Assembly: GCA_963727045.1 (NCBI GenBank)
Contig: CAVSES010000001.1
Location: 1,488,001 to 1,552,000, forward strand
DNA length: 64,000 nt
Origin: Bog-1198 sp963727045
GTDB taxonomy: Bacteria > Pseudomonadota > Gammaproteobacteria > Steroidobacterales > Steroidobacteraceae
Direction: 5' to 3'
Translations under genes and position numbers: made by a program
Part shown: in pieces, positions 8,114 through 16,492 of the stretch
Numbering within the stretch: the stretch's first letter is position 1
Layout: each line of letters opens with the position of its first letter
Notes under the pieces: generated by a model
The model's database searches: none
Told to the model about the DNA's origin: nothing
What the model saw: only the letters and a program-made list of their open reading frames with translations

Positions 8114-9739
8114 ATGTTTCATCAATTGTTGACCCCGGTCGGTGACAGTTTGGCCCTGTCTTTCCTCGTTGCAATCCTGCCCATCGCAACGGTCCTCGTG
8201 CTGCTCGGCATGCTCAAGCGGCCGGCATGGCAGGCGGCGCTCGCGGGCCTCGTGGTTGCGCTATTGATTGCGTCGACGGTTTGGGCGATGCCGGTGAACA
8301 TCGCCTTCGCCGCGGCGCTCAATGGGGCGGTATTCGCCCTCTGGCCGGTCATGTGGATCGTCATCAACGCGCTGCTCCTGTACAACGTGGCCGTGGCCTC
8401 CGGCCGGTTCGACGCCTTCCGCGCCTGGGTGATCAGGCACCTGCCGAACGACCGGCGGGTGGTGCTGATCGCCATCGGATTTTGCTTCGGCGCGCTGCTC
8501 GAGGGCATTGCCGGTTTCGGGGCGCCGGTTGCCATCACGGCGTCGCTGCTGATCGTCTGCGGCTTCCCCGCACTCGATGCACTCGTGTTCGTGCTGATCT
8601 TCAACACCACCCCGGTCGCGTTCGGCGCGCTTGGCGCGCCCGTCACCGTGTTGGGGGCGGTAACAGGATTGCCGGCGCCGGCTTTGGCCGCCATGGTCGG
8701 TCGTCAACTTCCGTTCATCGCCGCCTTCCTGCCTTTCTACGTGATGGCGCTCTACGGCGGCTGGCGCTCCATCCGCGCACTCTGGCCCATGCTCGCCGTC
8801 GCGGGGTTGAGCTTCGGCGTGGCGCAATTTGCCGCCTCCAACTATCTCGATTACACCCTCACCGACGTATTCGCGGCGCTGGGTTCGCTGGCCGTGACGC
8901 TGTTGTTTCTACAAGTGTGGCGCCCGGCGGCCGATGCAGAATTTGCGATTTCCGCATCGCCGCTCGAGGCGCCTGTCGCCACCGCGCGCCCGGTGCCGGC
9001 CTGGCAGGGTTGGATGCCGTGGCTGATCGTGACGGCCATCGTGATCGCATGGACCTACATGAAGATCGCCACCATCGGTCAACAAGCGGTGCATTGGCCT
9101 GGTTTGGACAAAGCGGTGGCGATCACTCTCTACCACGACAAGCCGTACGCGGCCGTTTGGAATTTCCAGCCCCTCGGCACCGGAACCGCCATCCTGCTGG
9201 CGGCGATCATCACGGCCCTGCTCGTCAGATTATCGCCCGCCGAGTTCTTTCAATGCGCGGTGCGCACCATTCGCCAGATCTGGCAGGCCGTGGTCACCGT
9301 GATGCTCATCGTCGGTCTCGCCTATGTGATGAACTACTCGGGCCTCGCATACACCCTGGGGTTGGCGGTCGCCTCGACCGGTCCCGCATTCGTGTTGTTT
9401 TCGCCTTTCCTCGGCTGGATTGCCGTGTTTCTCTCCGGCAGCGACACGTCGGGCAATGCGCTGTTCGGCAACTTGCAGGTCGTCGCAGCCAGGCAATTGA
9501 ACCTCAATGCACTGCTGTTCGCGGCAACCAACTCTTCGGGGGGCGTGCTCGGCAAGATGATCTCGCCGCAGAACATCGCGACGGGGGTGTCCGTGACGGA
9601 TCTCAAGGGCAAAGAGGGCCTGGTGCTGGCGCGCACCTTCATTCACAGCATCGTGCTCACCCTGGCGCTGGTCGTGATCGTCTTCATTCAGCAATATCTG
9701 GTGCCCGGCATGATTCCCGCCTTCGCCGCGAGCCAATGA
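8114..9739 (+). CDS. lldP: L-lactate/glycolate permease (LctP family)
   Basis: A 541-residue inner-membrane permease with about 13 helices. Family marks include FCFGALLEGIAGFGAPVAITASLL, VFVLIFNTTPVAFGALGAPV, the LSGSDTSGNALFGNLQ segment and KMISPQNIATGVS. The start ATG follows AAGGGAGAACCC. LctP/GlcA proteins bring in lactate or glycolate with protons. Location divergent from glcDEF favours glycolate (GlcA-like), although sequence alone does not separate the two substrates. A perfect 8-bp hairpin follows the stop codon. Confidence 0.93.
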   Translation: MFHQLLTPVGDSLALSFLVAILPIATVLVLLGMLKRPAWQAALAGLVVALLIASTVWAMPVNIAFAAALNGAVFALWPVMWIVINALLLYNVAVASGRFDAFRAWVIRHLPNDRRVVLIAIGFCFGALLEGIAGFGAPVAITASLLIVCGFPALDALVFVLIFNTTPVAFGALGAPVTVLGAVTGLPAPALAAMVGRQLPFIAAFLPFYVMALYGGWRSIRALWPMLAVAGLSFGVAQFAASNYLDYTLTDVFAALGSLAVTLLFLQVWRPAADAEFAISASPLEAPVATARPVPAWQGWMPWLIVTAIVIAWTYMKIATIGQQAVHWPGLDKAVAITLYHDKPYAAVWNFQPLGTGTAILLAAIITALLVRLSPAEFFQCAVRTIRQIWQAVVTVMLIVGLAYVMNYSGLAYTLGLAVASTGPAFVLFSPFLGWIAVFLSGSDTSGNALFGNLQVVAARQLNLNALLFAATNSSGGVLGKMISPQNIATGVSVTDLKGKEGLVLARTFIHSIVLTLALVVIVFIQQYLVPGMIPAFAASQ

Positions 9740-9742
9740 TGG

Positions 9743-9763
9743 GTCGACGGGCACACCGTCGAC
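9743..9763 (+). other. intercistronic hairpin after the permease gene
   Basis: GTCGACGG (9743-9750) and CCGTCGAC (9756-9763) are perfect inverted repeats around a 5-base loop, four bases after the permease stop codon and ten bases before the start of the MOT1-type gene. No T-run follows, so it does not look like a simple intrinsic terminator. It could protect the upstream mRNA end or lower translation of the next gene. Confidence 0.5.
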
Positions 9764-9773
9764 GAACAGACCG

Positions 9774-10943
9774 TTGACGCCCGGCAAGGAAGGTCGACAG
9801 TCCGGCGCCCGCTCCGGAAATCGCTTCGATCGAATGGAATGGGCGGGAGCATTCGGCGATCTTGGCACCTTGATTCCCTTCGTCGTCGCGTACGTCGCGG
9901 TGCTGAAGATCGACCCCTTCGGCATCCTGTTCACGTTCGGCGCCGCGATGATCATCTGCGGCCTGTACTACAAGACCCCGTTTCCAGTGCAGCCGATGAA
10001 GGCCATCGGCGCCGTCGCGACGACGCAGGCGGCGCAGACGGCGGTGATCACGCAAGCCGCCGTCTACAGCGCCACGTGGGTGACGGGATTGTTGTGGCTC
10101 ACGCTCGGACTCACGGGGGCGGCAACTCGCATCGCAAGGCTCGTCCCCCGGTTCGTCGTGGTGGGAATCGTTCTGGGACTCGGCCTCGGTTTCATGCTCG
10201 AGGGCATCAAGATGATGAACAGCGGCTGGGCGGTTGCCGCCATCGGGCTCGTCGGAACCCTGCTGCTTCTGACCAATCGGGCCATCCCGGCAATGTTCCT
10301 GCTCCTTCTCTTTGGCGGCGTGTGCGGGGCGGTTCAAAACCCTGAATTCTTCAAGGCCCTGTGCGCCGTGAAGTTCGAACTCCATACGCCGCACTTTGCC
10401 TTCTCCGGCATCACCTGGTACGACTTCGCGGTGGGCGCGCTGTTCCTGGCTCTGCCTCAAATGCCGCTGACGCTCGGCAATGCGATCATCGGAGTGCGCG
10501 AGGAGAACAACCGTCTCTTTCCCGATCGCCCGGTGACGGAGAGAACGGTCGCCACCTCGACGGGCCTGATGAATCTCGCGGGCGCCGCATTCGGCGCAGT
10601 CCCCATGTGCCATGGAGCGGGCGGAATGGCCGGGCATGTGGCGTTCGGTGCGCGAACCGGAGGTGCGCCCATCATCTTGGGCGCGATCCTCCTGTGCCTG
10701 GCGTTCTGCCTCAGCGGGTCCATCGAAGCCATATTCGCAATGTTTCCGAGCGCCGTCCTCGGCGTCATCCTGTTCTTGACCGGTGCGCAGCTGGCGCTCG
10801 GCTCCTGCGATTTCAGCAAGGACAAAGGCGAGCGTTTCATCACCGTCACGACCGCCGCGTTTGCAATGTGGAATGTCGGACTGGCGTTTGTCGCGGGAAT
10901 GGCGCTGGCCTACGCCGCAAGACGCGGGTTGCTTCGAATTTAG
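9774..10943 (+). CDS. MOT1-type molybdate/sulfate transporter
   Basis: A membrane protein of 389 residues if read from the TTG at 9774. The motifs FGDLGTLIPFVVAYV near the N-terminus and PMCHGAGGMAGHVAFGARTG near residue 280 are the two MOT1 signatures of the SulP-related molybdate transporters. An ATG at 9834 is possible, but the family-like residues NRFDR lie just before it, so an upstream start is preferred; neither has a strong ribosome-binding site. It lies 34 bp after the permease gene on the same strand and may be read from the same transcript, though a hairpin separates them. MOT1 proteins move molybdate, and substrate here rests on homology only. Confidence 0.85.
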   Translation: MTPGKEGRQSGARSGNRFDRMEWAGAFGDLGTLIPFVVAYVAVLKIDPFGILFTFGAAMIICGLYYKTPFPVQPMKAIGAVATTQAAQTAVITQAAVYSATWVTGLLWLTLGLTGAATRIARLVPRFVVVGIVLGLGLGFMLEGIKMMNSGWAVAAIGLVGTLLLLTNRAIPAMFLLLLFGGVCGAVQNPEFFKALCAVKFELHTPHFAFSGITWYDFAVGALFLALPQMPLTLGNAIIGVREENNRLFPDRPVTERTVATSTGLMNLAGAAFGAVPMCHGAGGMAGHVAFGARTGGAPIILGAILLCLAFCLSGSIEAIFAMFPSAVLGVILFLTGAQLALGSCDFSKDKGERFITVTTAAFAMWNVGLAFVAGMALAYAARRGLLRI

Positions 10944-10989
10944 GGCCTGTTCCAAGTTCTCGCAGGGCGGCGAGCGCCAAAGGGCGCCT

Positions 10990-11418
10990 TCAAGTGCGTG
11001 CGCTGCAACGAAACAGCTCGATCGACGTGGATGATCGATCTCCGGTCCTGTACACCGTGACGTAATCGATGCCAAGGGCGAGCTTGATGCCCGTCAGCTT
11101 GAAGTAGTTCCGATATCGTTCATCGTTGTTCAGATCGGTCTCGCTGGCGTTGACCAGCGCCTTGCGGTACCAGGCCTCCACGACGTCGAGGGGGTCTGAT
11201 GAATCGGCCGCGAATCGAGTGCACCAGTGGCCCATCTTGTCGGTCCTGGCCACTGCATCCATTTTCGCGGCATTGAGATTCGGGTAGGCCGGCAAACCCG
11301 TGACGTTGTAGACATCTTGCGCCGGCGCGGCCGTCGCAAATTCGAGCAGCGAGGCCGTCAAGAAGAAAGCCGTGACCTTTCGGTGCGCCCGCTGACCCAA
11401 CTTATCCTTCAAAATCAT
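10990..11418 (-). CDS. small secreted protein of unknown function
   Basis: A 142-residue protein starting at the ATG at 11418. Residues MILKDKLGQRAHRKVTAFFL and the following apolar run form a typical signal peptide, with probable cleavage after APA or AQ. The mature part of about 105 residues contains a single Trp-Cys-Thr segment, a segment with alternating Asn/Asp residues (DLNNDERYRNYFKLTG) and ends RCSART. I recognise no family. The gene is isolated: downstream it converges with the MOT1 gene, and upstream 147 bp separate it from the MFS gene. An AT-rich GTATATATTG at about 11455-11465 could be its -10 region. Confidence 0.6.
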   Translation of the reverse strand: MILKDKLGQRAHRKVTAFFLTASLLEFATAAPAQDVYNVTGLPAYPNLNAAKMDAVARTDKMGHWCTRFAADSSDPLDVVEAWYRKALVNASETDLNNDERYRNYFKLTGIKLALGIDYVTVYRTGDRSSTSIELFRCSART

Positions 11419-11565
11419 GACATGGCGTCCACAGATCAAGCGGTTGCGAAGCGCCCAATATATACTTTCGCGCATTCTCGGGGAGGGCAGAGAGATCAAC
11501 TTGTTGCGGCCATCGGCATTCCTGAGTGATGCACTGACTGCGCGCGCTGCGTCAACGGCGGCGGC

Positions 11566-12759
11566 GTGCCCTTAAGCGCGATCACGACGACATGGCCGCT
11601 GCTCCTCGGCATGGGTGTGCTCATGCTGGGCGCCGGCCTTCAGAGCACCCTTCTCGGTTTGCGTGCCACGCTCGAAGGATTTCCGACTCTGGTGACCGGC
11701 ATCGTGATGTCCTGCTACTACGTGGGATATGTTCTCGGAACCGTGGTCGCGCCGCCGTTGCTGCGGCAACTCGGCCACATACGCGTATTTGCCGCCCTCG
11801 CGGCCGTGGCCTCGGTGGCGATCATCGTGCAAGGCTGCTTCGTCGATCCGTGGACCTGGGGAGCGATGCGTTTGGTCTCCGGCCTCTGTTTCGCCGGCAT
11901 TTACGTCGTCGCCGAAAGCTGGCTCAACGATCGCGCCACCAGCGCGAACCGCGGCCGGCTGTTCGCGGTGTACATGGTCGTCCTGTACATCGGCCTGGGC
12001 GCTGCGCAGTTCCTGTTGGTTCTGTCCGATCCGCGCACGGCCGCGCCGTTCATGCTGGTGTCGGTGCTGATCTCGCTCGCGATGGTGCCGATCGTGGTGT
12101 CCGCGCAGCGCGTGCCGAACCACGAAGTGCCGCGCAAAGTGCGCCTTCACGAACTGTATGGCAACTCACCGCTCGGCGTCGTCGCGGTCACGATGTCCGG
12201 CTTGATCTCATCGATCGTCTTCTCGATGGGTCCTGTCTACGCCCGGCTGAGCGGATTGGAGACCACGGGCGTCGCCACCTTCATGGCACTCAGCATACTG
12301 GCGGCGGTCGTCACGCAATACCCCATCGGCCGGCTTTCCGACCGGATGGACCGAAGAACGGTGATCGCGGGCGTGTGCACGCTCGCGATGATGATTGCCG
12401 CAAGCATCGTCGCGTTCCCGCAGATGCCCCACGCGCTGTTCCTGGCGCTTGCGGCCATGTTCAGCGGCTTCGCGCTGACGCTCTATTCCTTGTCCGTTTC
12501 GCACGTCAACGACAAGCTCGAGCCGACGCAAATGGTCGCCTCGAGCAGCACTCTGCTGCTGCTGAACGGAGGCGCCGCGGCGAGCGGACCGCTGCTCGCG
12601 GGCACTCTGATCAGTGCGTTCGGGCCGCGCGCTTATTTCGCGACCCTGGCGGGGCTTTGCGGCACCCTCGCGGCCTACGACCTGTGGCGCAAGTCTCGGC
12701 GCCGCCCGGTGCCCCCGGCCCAAAAAGGTCCGTTCATCGGCGCCCAGCCCCGGGCATGA
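11566..12759 (+). CDS. MFS transporter, YcaD-like
   Basis: A 397-residue, 12-helix major facilitator protein beginning with a GTG codon. Visible marks are the first-half G-x-L-x-T-V loop region, LCFAGIYVVAESWLNDRA (helix 4-5, like the YcaD group), and the second-half loop GRLSDRMDRRTV, the classic MFS loop 8-9 motif. The C-terminus is a short basic tail. YcaD-like proteins are putative exporters without confirmed substrate. No strong Shine-Dalgarno is seen before the GTG, so a slightly later start is possible. Confidence 0.88.
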   Translation: MPLSAITTTWPLLLGMGVLMLGAGLQSTLLGLRATLEGFPTLVTGIVMSCYYVGYVLGTVVAPPLLRQLGHIRVFAALAAVASVAIIVQGCFVDPWTWGAMRLVSGLCFAGIYVVAESWLNDRATSANRGRLFAVYMVVLYIGLGAAQFLLVLSDPRTAAPFMLVSVLISLAMVPIVVSAQRVPNHEVPRKVRLHELYGNSPLGVVAVTMSGLISSIVFSMGPVYARLSGLETTGVATFMALSILAAVVTQYPIGRLSDRMDRRTVIAGVCTLAMMIAASIVAFPQMPHALFLALAAMFSGFALTLYSLSVSHVNDKLEPTQMVASSSTLLLLNGGAAASGPLLAGTLISAFGPRAYFATLAGLCGTLAAYDLWRKSRRRPVPPAQKGPFIGAQPRA

Positions 12760-12888
12760 TCTGCGAGCCGGTAGGGAACCAGCGCCGCGGAGGCCAGCGT
12801 GCAAGCTCCCCGCTCGAAGTCCTTATGATAGTGTCCGGGAAGCGGCCGCGCTGCGGCTGCCCGGTCACCGCATTTGCGAGGTGTAGCC

Positions 12889-13125
12889 ATGACCAGCGAA
12901 GGTGTTTCATTCAGCATTTGCAGCTCGCGGCTGCCGCGAAGGGAGATTTGCGAATCGCGCGAGGCCGCCATGACCCATCTCGACGCCGACATCAAGAAGG
13001 CGCGCGAGGTGGGGGGATCGGCGGGTATGTTGGACAACGGCCGCTGGGAACTGCACTTTCCGAATCAGTCGATGATTCTGAAATGGGTGGAGGACTCCGA
13101 GGGCGAGGTGCAGCGATTTCCGTGA
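12889..13125 (+). CDS. small conserved-looking cytosolic protein, function unknown
   Basis: A 78-residue ORF with ATG at 12889 after GAGGTG. The C-terminal half (THLDADIKKAREVGGSAGM, then RWELHFPNQSMILKW) is mixed alpha/beta and acidic at the end. A second in-frame ATG (MTHLDAD, at 12970) could also be the start. No family is recognised. It lies between the MFS gene and the tRNA pair. Confidence 0.5.
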   Translation: MTSEGVSFSICSSRLPRREICESREAAMTHLDADIKKAREVGGSAGMLDNGRWELHFPNQSMILKWVEDSEGEVQRFP

Positions 13126-13140
13126 AGTGCGCCCAAAGAG

Positions 13141-13213
13141 TGCCCCGGGCAGGAATCGAACCTGCGACCTAGCGCTTAGGAGGCACTCGCTCTATCCACT
13201 GAGCTACCGAGGC
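13141..13213 (-). tRNA. tRNA-Arg(CCT)
   Basis: The minus strand folds as a complete 73-nt cloverleaf. The acceptor stem is GCCTCGG/CCGGGGC (one T-G pair), the D arm GCTC/GAGC, the anticodon stem AGTGC/GCGCT with loop CTCCTAA (anticodon CCT), and the T arm GCAGG-TTCGAAT-CCTGC; the discriminator base is A. CCA is not encoded. It reads AGG codons and lies downstream of tRNA-Ala, probably on one transcript. Confidence 0.95.
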
Positions 13214-13222
13214 CAAGAAGTC

Positions 13223-13248
13223 AAGGCCGGAGGCGGATCTCCGGCCTT
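13223..13248 (-). other. 10-bp perfect hairpin between the two tRNA genes
   Basis: AAGGCCGGAG (13223-13232) and CTCCGGCCTT (13239-13248) pair perfectly around a 6-base loop. On the tRNA strand it is followed by GACTTCTT, too poor in T to be a strong terminator. It may be a processing signal in the Ala-Arg precursor or a partial terminator that lowers Arg(CCT) output. Confidence 0.55.
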
Positions 13249-13254
13249 AATTGT

Positions 13255-13330
<76 letters not shown>

Positions 13331-13345
13331 TAAAAAGGGCCCGGA

Positions 13346-13374
13346 ATATTAGCAGTAATGCCCGCACATGCCAA
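13346..13374 (-). promoter_or_regulatory. sigma70-type promoter of the tRNA pair
   Basis: On the minus strand TTGGCA (13374-13369) and TAATAT (13351-13346) are separated by exactly 17 bp. The start would fall near 13339 in a GC-rich run (CCGGGCCC), the discriminator expected of stringently controlled stable-RNA promoters. The first base of the tRNA is about 9 nt further on. Confidence 0.8.
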
Positions 13375-13434
13375 AGTATCGCCCATAACGAGCCCCGACC
13401 TACGCTAGGATGTACCCTAAAGGAGGGGAAAATA

Positions 13435-13899
13435 ATGATCAAAGCAGGCGAACGTGCGCCGGAATTCACGCTTCCGGACGAAACCGGACAGGATCGGTCA
13501 TTGACGGAGCTGTTGAGCGCGGGCGCAATCATCCTTTATTTCTACCCCGCAGATTTTACCCCCGGGTGCACCCGTCAGGCCTGCGTGCTGCGCGACACTC
13601 ACGCGGAAATCGAGAGTGCCGGCCTGCGCGTCGTCGGCATCAGTCCGCAGAGCCCCGAATCGCACGCGAAATTCAAGGCCAAGTACAAATTGCCGTTCGT
13701 TCTACTGTCGGACGAACAGAAGACCGTCATCAAAATGTACGGTGTGAACGGCCCGCTCGGAATCGGGGTGCGACGGGCCACCTATCTGGTCGACGCCAGC
13801 CGGCGCGTTCGCGACGTCCTGTTGGCGGATTTCATGATCGGTCGTCACGCGGATTTCGTCCGCAAGGCGATCATGCTGCGCGCGTCGGTCACTCCGTAG
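13435..13899 (+). CDS. bcp: peroxiredoxin, PrxQ/BCP type
   Basis: A 154-residue thiol peroxidase. The start follows AAAGGAGGGG, the strongest Shine-Dalgarno in the window. The thioredoxin fold has YFYPADFTPGCTRQAC with the peroxidatic Cys45 and, five residues on, Cys50, the arrangement of the atypical 2-Cys PrxQ group. PrxQ reduces hydrogen peroxide and organic hydroperoxides using thioredoxin. It is divergent from the tRNA pair, with about 100 bp shared upstream region. Confidence 0.93.
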   Translation: MIKAGERAPEFTLPDETGQDRSLTELLSAGAIILYFYPADFTPGCTRQACVLRDTHAEIESAGLRVVGISPQSPESHAKFKAKYKLPFVLLSDEQKTVIKMYGVNGPLGIGVRRATYLVDASRRVRDVLLADFMIGRHADFVRKAIMLRASVTP

Positions 13900-13935
13900 C
13901 CGCGGCGCGCACGGGGCAATCCGCGGGACCGTTCA

Positions 13936-14508
13936 TCAATAGGTCAAGCGCAGCACGTTCGCGCGGCCGATTCTGGGTACTGCCACGATGTACATGGTGC
14001 CGTATTCCTGGGCGCCGATTTCCGGAATCTTCGAATTGCCGCTCAACGCAGCGACGATCTGGGGCACGGTATCGGCGTGGCCGACCACCAATACCCGGCC
14101 GCCGCCATGTTCACGCAGCACGCGGTGCGCGAGGCTCCGAGGGTCGTCCGCCGGCGCCACAATCTCGCCGATGCCGAGACGCGCGGCGAGTGGCGCGGCG
14201 GTGAGGCGATTTCGCAAGGCGGGCGACACGTAGATCGCGTCCACGCGACCATAAGCCTTTGCATCGCCGAACATTTGCGCGAGCAGCGCGGCCCTCGCCT
14301 CTCCCGCCGCAGCGAGCGGCGGATCGGCGGGGCTGACGTTCATATCCTTCTCGGCGTGCCGGATGACGATGACGGTGGTCGAACCGGCCGTGCCCCATAC
14401 CCACACGGCAAAGACCAACAAGCCCATGGCCGCGGCGGCGGCAAGCGCCGTCAACCAGATCGGCGTCAGGAAGGGCCGGCGTTGAAAGCTCGCGTGGTCT
14501 TTTTTCAT
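13936..14508 (-). CDS. membrane-anchored histidine phosphatase (SixA-like)
   Basis: A 190-residue protein. A basic N-terminus (MKKDHASFQRRP) precedes one helix at about residues 15-38, then a periplasmic histidine-phosphatase domain. The catalytic motif is VIVIRHAEKD (RH of the RHG family), and the second His is in VLVVGHADTVPQI. The family uses a phospho-His intermediate; the substrate is unknown. The start codon is only 6 bp from that of the divergent nucleotidyltransferase, and no Shine-Dalgarno is present. TATCAT sits 6 bp upstream of the ATG, as expected for the -10 box of a leaderless mRNA. Confidence 0.85.
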   Translation of the reverse strand: MKKDHASFQRRPFLTPIWLTALAAAAAMGLLVFAVWVWGTAGSTTVIVIRHAEKDMNVSPADPPLAAAGEARAALLAQMFGDAKAYGRVDAIYVSPALRNRLTAAPLAARLGIGEIVAPADDPRSLAHRVLREHGGGRVLVVGHADTVPQIVAALSGNSKIPEIGAQEYGTMYIVAVPRIGRANVLRLTY

Positions 14509-14514
14509 GCCAAT

Positions 14515-15150
14515 ATGATATCAATGAATGCGGCTCCCCTGCCTACACCGCAAATCTTGATCCTCGCCGCGGGATTTTCCTCCCGGTTGCGGCGCCCCAA
14601 GGCGTTGGTCCGGGTCCGTACCTCGACGCTGCTGCGCAGAACCCTGCTGCTGGCGTCACGGTGCTCGCCCGCCAAGATCATCGTGGTGGTCCCTCCCCGC
14701 GCGGGGCGATACAGGATCGAAGCACGGGGGATCAAGACGATCTTTTCCGCCAATCCTCGGCGAGCGTCGGGCCTGTCGAGTTCCGTGCGTCACGGCATCG
14801 AACAGGCTCGCTACTCCGCGGCCCTTCTGCTGCTGCCCGTCGACATGGCGGTTTTGCGGGACCGCGACCTGGCGCGACTGATCATGAAATGGCGCGGAGC
14901 CCGTCGCCGCGTGGTCGCGAGGCGCATCGGAGGGCATGGCGGCATTCCGCTCATCCTGCCGCGGTGGCTGTATGCCCGCGCCCTTGCCGTCAGCGGCGAT
15001 GTGGGGCTGCGCGATCTGATCGGCGCATTGCCGGAACATCAGCGGGCGCTGTTGGATCTTCCGTCTGCGGCGCTGGACATCGACACGCCGCAGGATCTTC
15101 GCGAGGCGAGACGCGGGCCGCGCGGTTCCGGATCTCTGGCGCTTCATTAG
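14515..15150 (+). CDS. MobA-like NTP transferase (MocA family)
   Basis: A 211-residue nucleotidyltransferase of the MobA-like NTP_transf_3 family. The N-terminal signature LILAAGFSSRLRRPKAL (L-A-A-G-x-S-x-R, with downstream Lys) binds the nucleotide, and LLLLPVDMAVL holds the metal-binding Asp. HGGIPLILPR fits the molybdopterin cytidylyl/guanylyltransferase relatives (MocA). Those enzymes attach CMP or GMP to molybdenum cofactor; the exact substrate is not proven here, but a MOT1-type molybdate transporter lies 4 kb away. Start is 14515 or 14524 (MNAAPL); neither has a Shine-Dalgarno. Confidence 0.8.
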   Translation: MISMNAAPLPTPQILILAAGFSSRLRRPKALVRVRTSTLLRRTLLLASRCSPAKIIVVVPPRAGRYRIEARGIKTIFSANPRRASGLSSSVRHGIEQARYSAALLLLPVDMAVLRDRDLARLIMKWRGARRRVVARRIGGHGGIPLILPRWLYARALAVSGDVGLRDLIGALPEHQRALLDLPSAALDIDTPQDLREARRGPRGSGSLALH

Positions 15151-15281
15151 TGGATCGGCAAACGTTACTATGACCAAAGGGTGTTGCGCCGGCTCAGAAC
15201 CGCGCCAACAGGATCGTCGTGCTGGTCGGGCCGCCAGCCGGGGAGGCACGTTGGCGGACGACGGAGCGTGGAGCAGTGATC

Positions 15282-16469
15282 ATGACGGGTAGCGTTGCAC
15301 CGTGGGCCGTTCTGCTCCTGGTTGCCACCCTCGTCGGTGTGTTCGCCCGGCGATTGCATGTCCCTTACAGCGTCGGGCTCGTCGTCGCCGGAGTTGGGCT
15401 GGCACTTCTGCCCTGGCACCCCTCGGTCACCTTGAGCCGCGATCTTGTCTACGGCGGCATCCTTCCGCCGCTCGTCTTCGAGGCCGCATTCGAGCTGCGC
15501 TGGGATGCCCTCAGACGCAATCTAGCGCTGGTCGTCGTGCTCGCGACGATCGGCGTCATCATCTCGGCACTCGTGACCGCGGCGCTGATGATCGTCGTCG
15601 CGCACTGGCCGATCTCCATGGGCGTGCTGTTCGGCATTTTGATGGCGGCGACGGACCCGGTCTCCGTGCTAGCGACACTCAAGGAGATCGGAGCGCGCGG
15701 CCGGCTCGCTGTGCTGATCGAGGCCGAGAGTCTGCTCAACGACGGGACGGCAGCCGTTCTCTTCGCCATCGCGGTCGGTTTCGTTGACGGGAGGCCGCTG
15801 ACCTACGAGACCGTTGCCATCACACTCGGGGGCACCATCGTGATCGGCTTGCTTGCGGGAGGAATCGTCGCCGGCTTCGTTCTCGTCATGGTAGGCCGCA
15901 CCGATGATCATTTGCTCGAGGTCGCGCTCACGGCGGTTGCCGCATACGGATCATTCCTGCTTGCGGAGCAATTCGGAGGCTCGGGGATTCTGGCCACGCT
16001 CACCGCCGGCATGCTCCTCGGAAACCTGGCCCCACGTTGGGGGTTCTTTTCGGAGGCTGGCGACCGCGCGGTGCGCTCGACCTGGGAGTTCATCACCTTC
16101 CTCGCGAACTCCCTCGTCTTCCTGCTCATCGGCCTCGCCGAAGGGCATGAGAACTTCGGCGGTCTGTGGTTGACGGCGAGTGTTGCCGCCATCGCCGTGC
16201 TCGCGGGGCGCATGGCGGCCATCTACCCGGTCTGCGCCCTATTCTCCCGAGGACGCAGCCGCGTCGGTGTCGAGCAGCAGCACGCGCTCGTCTGGGGCGG
16301 CCTGCGCGGTGCACTCGCGCTTGCGCTCGTGCTCAGCATTCCGGAGAGCTTGCCGTGGCGCCATTCGATCGTCGCCGTAACCTTCGCGGTGGTCGCGTTC
16401 TCAATCATCGTTCAAGGACTGACGTGCCGCCCCCTGTTGCGCGTGGCCTGCCGGAAGGACACAGCGTGA
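15282..16469 (+). CDS. Na+/H+ antiporter, CPA1 (NhaP-like) family
   Basis: A 395-residue membrane protein of about 11-12 helices. The ATG at 15282 follows GGAG; the frame further upstream is also open but lacks family residues. Core motifs are GILPPLVFEAAFELR, the ion-site helix MAATDPVSVLATLKEIG and EAESLLNDGTAAVLF (the N-D pair that binds the cation). The long C-terminal tail of some NhaP proteins is absent. It should exchange Na+ or K+ for protons. It converges with kdpE, 23 bp away, so two cation systems lie side by side. Confidence 0.9.
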   Translation: MTGSVAPWAVLLLVATLVGVFARRLHVPYSVGLVVAGVGLALLPWHPSVTLSRDLVYGGILPPLVFEAAFELRWDALRRNLALVVVLATIGVIISALVTAALMIVVAHWPISMGVLFGILMAATDPVSVLATLKEIGARGRLAVLIEAESLLNDGTAAVLFAIAVGFVDGRPLTYETVAITLGGTIVIGLLAGGIVAGFVLVMVGRTDDHLLEVALTAVAAYGSFLLAEQFGGSGILATLTAGMLLGNLAPRWGFFSEAGDRAVRSTWEFITFLANSLVFLLIGLAEGHENFGGLWLTASVAAIAVLAGRMAAIYPVCALFSRGRSRVGVEQQHALVWGGLRGALALALVLSIPESLPWRHSIVAVTFAVVAFSIIVQGLTCRPLLRVACRKDTA

Positions 16470-16492
16470 ATGTCTGGCACATTCTCCGCGCG

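Noticed and set aside
13223..13248. The tRNA-spacer hairpin as a normal intrinsic terminator
   Set aside because: The following sequence GACTTCTT lacks a run of T, and a tRNA gene on the same strand follows without its own visible promoter.
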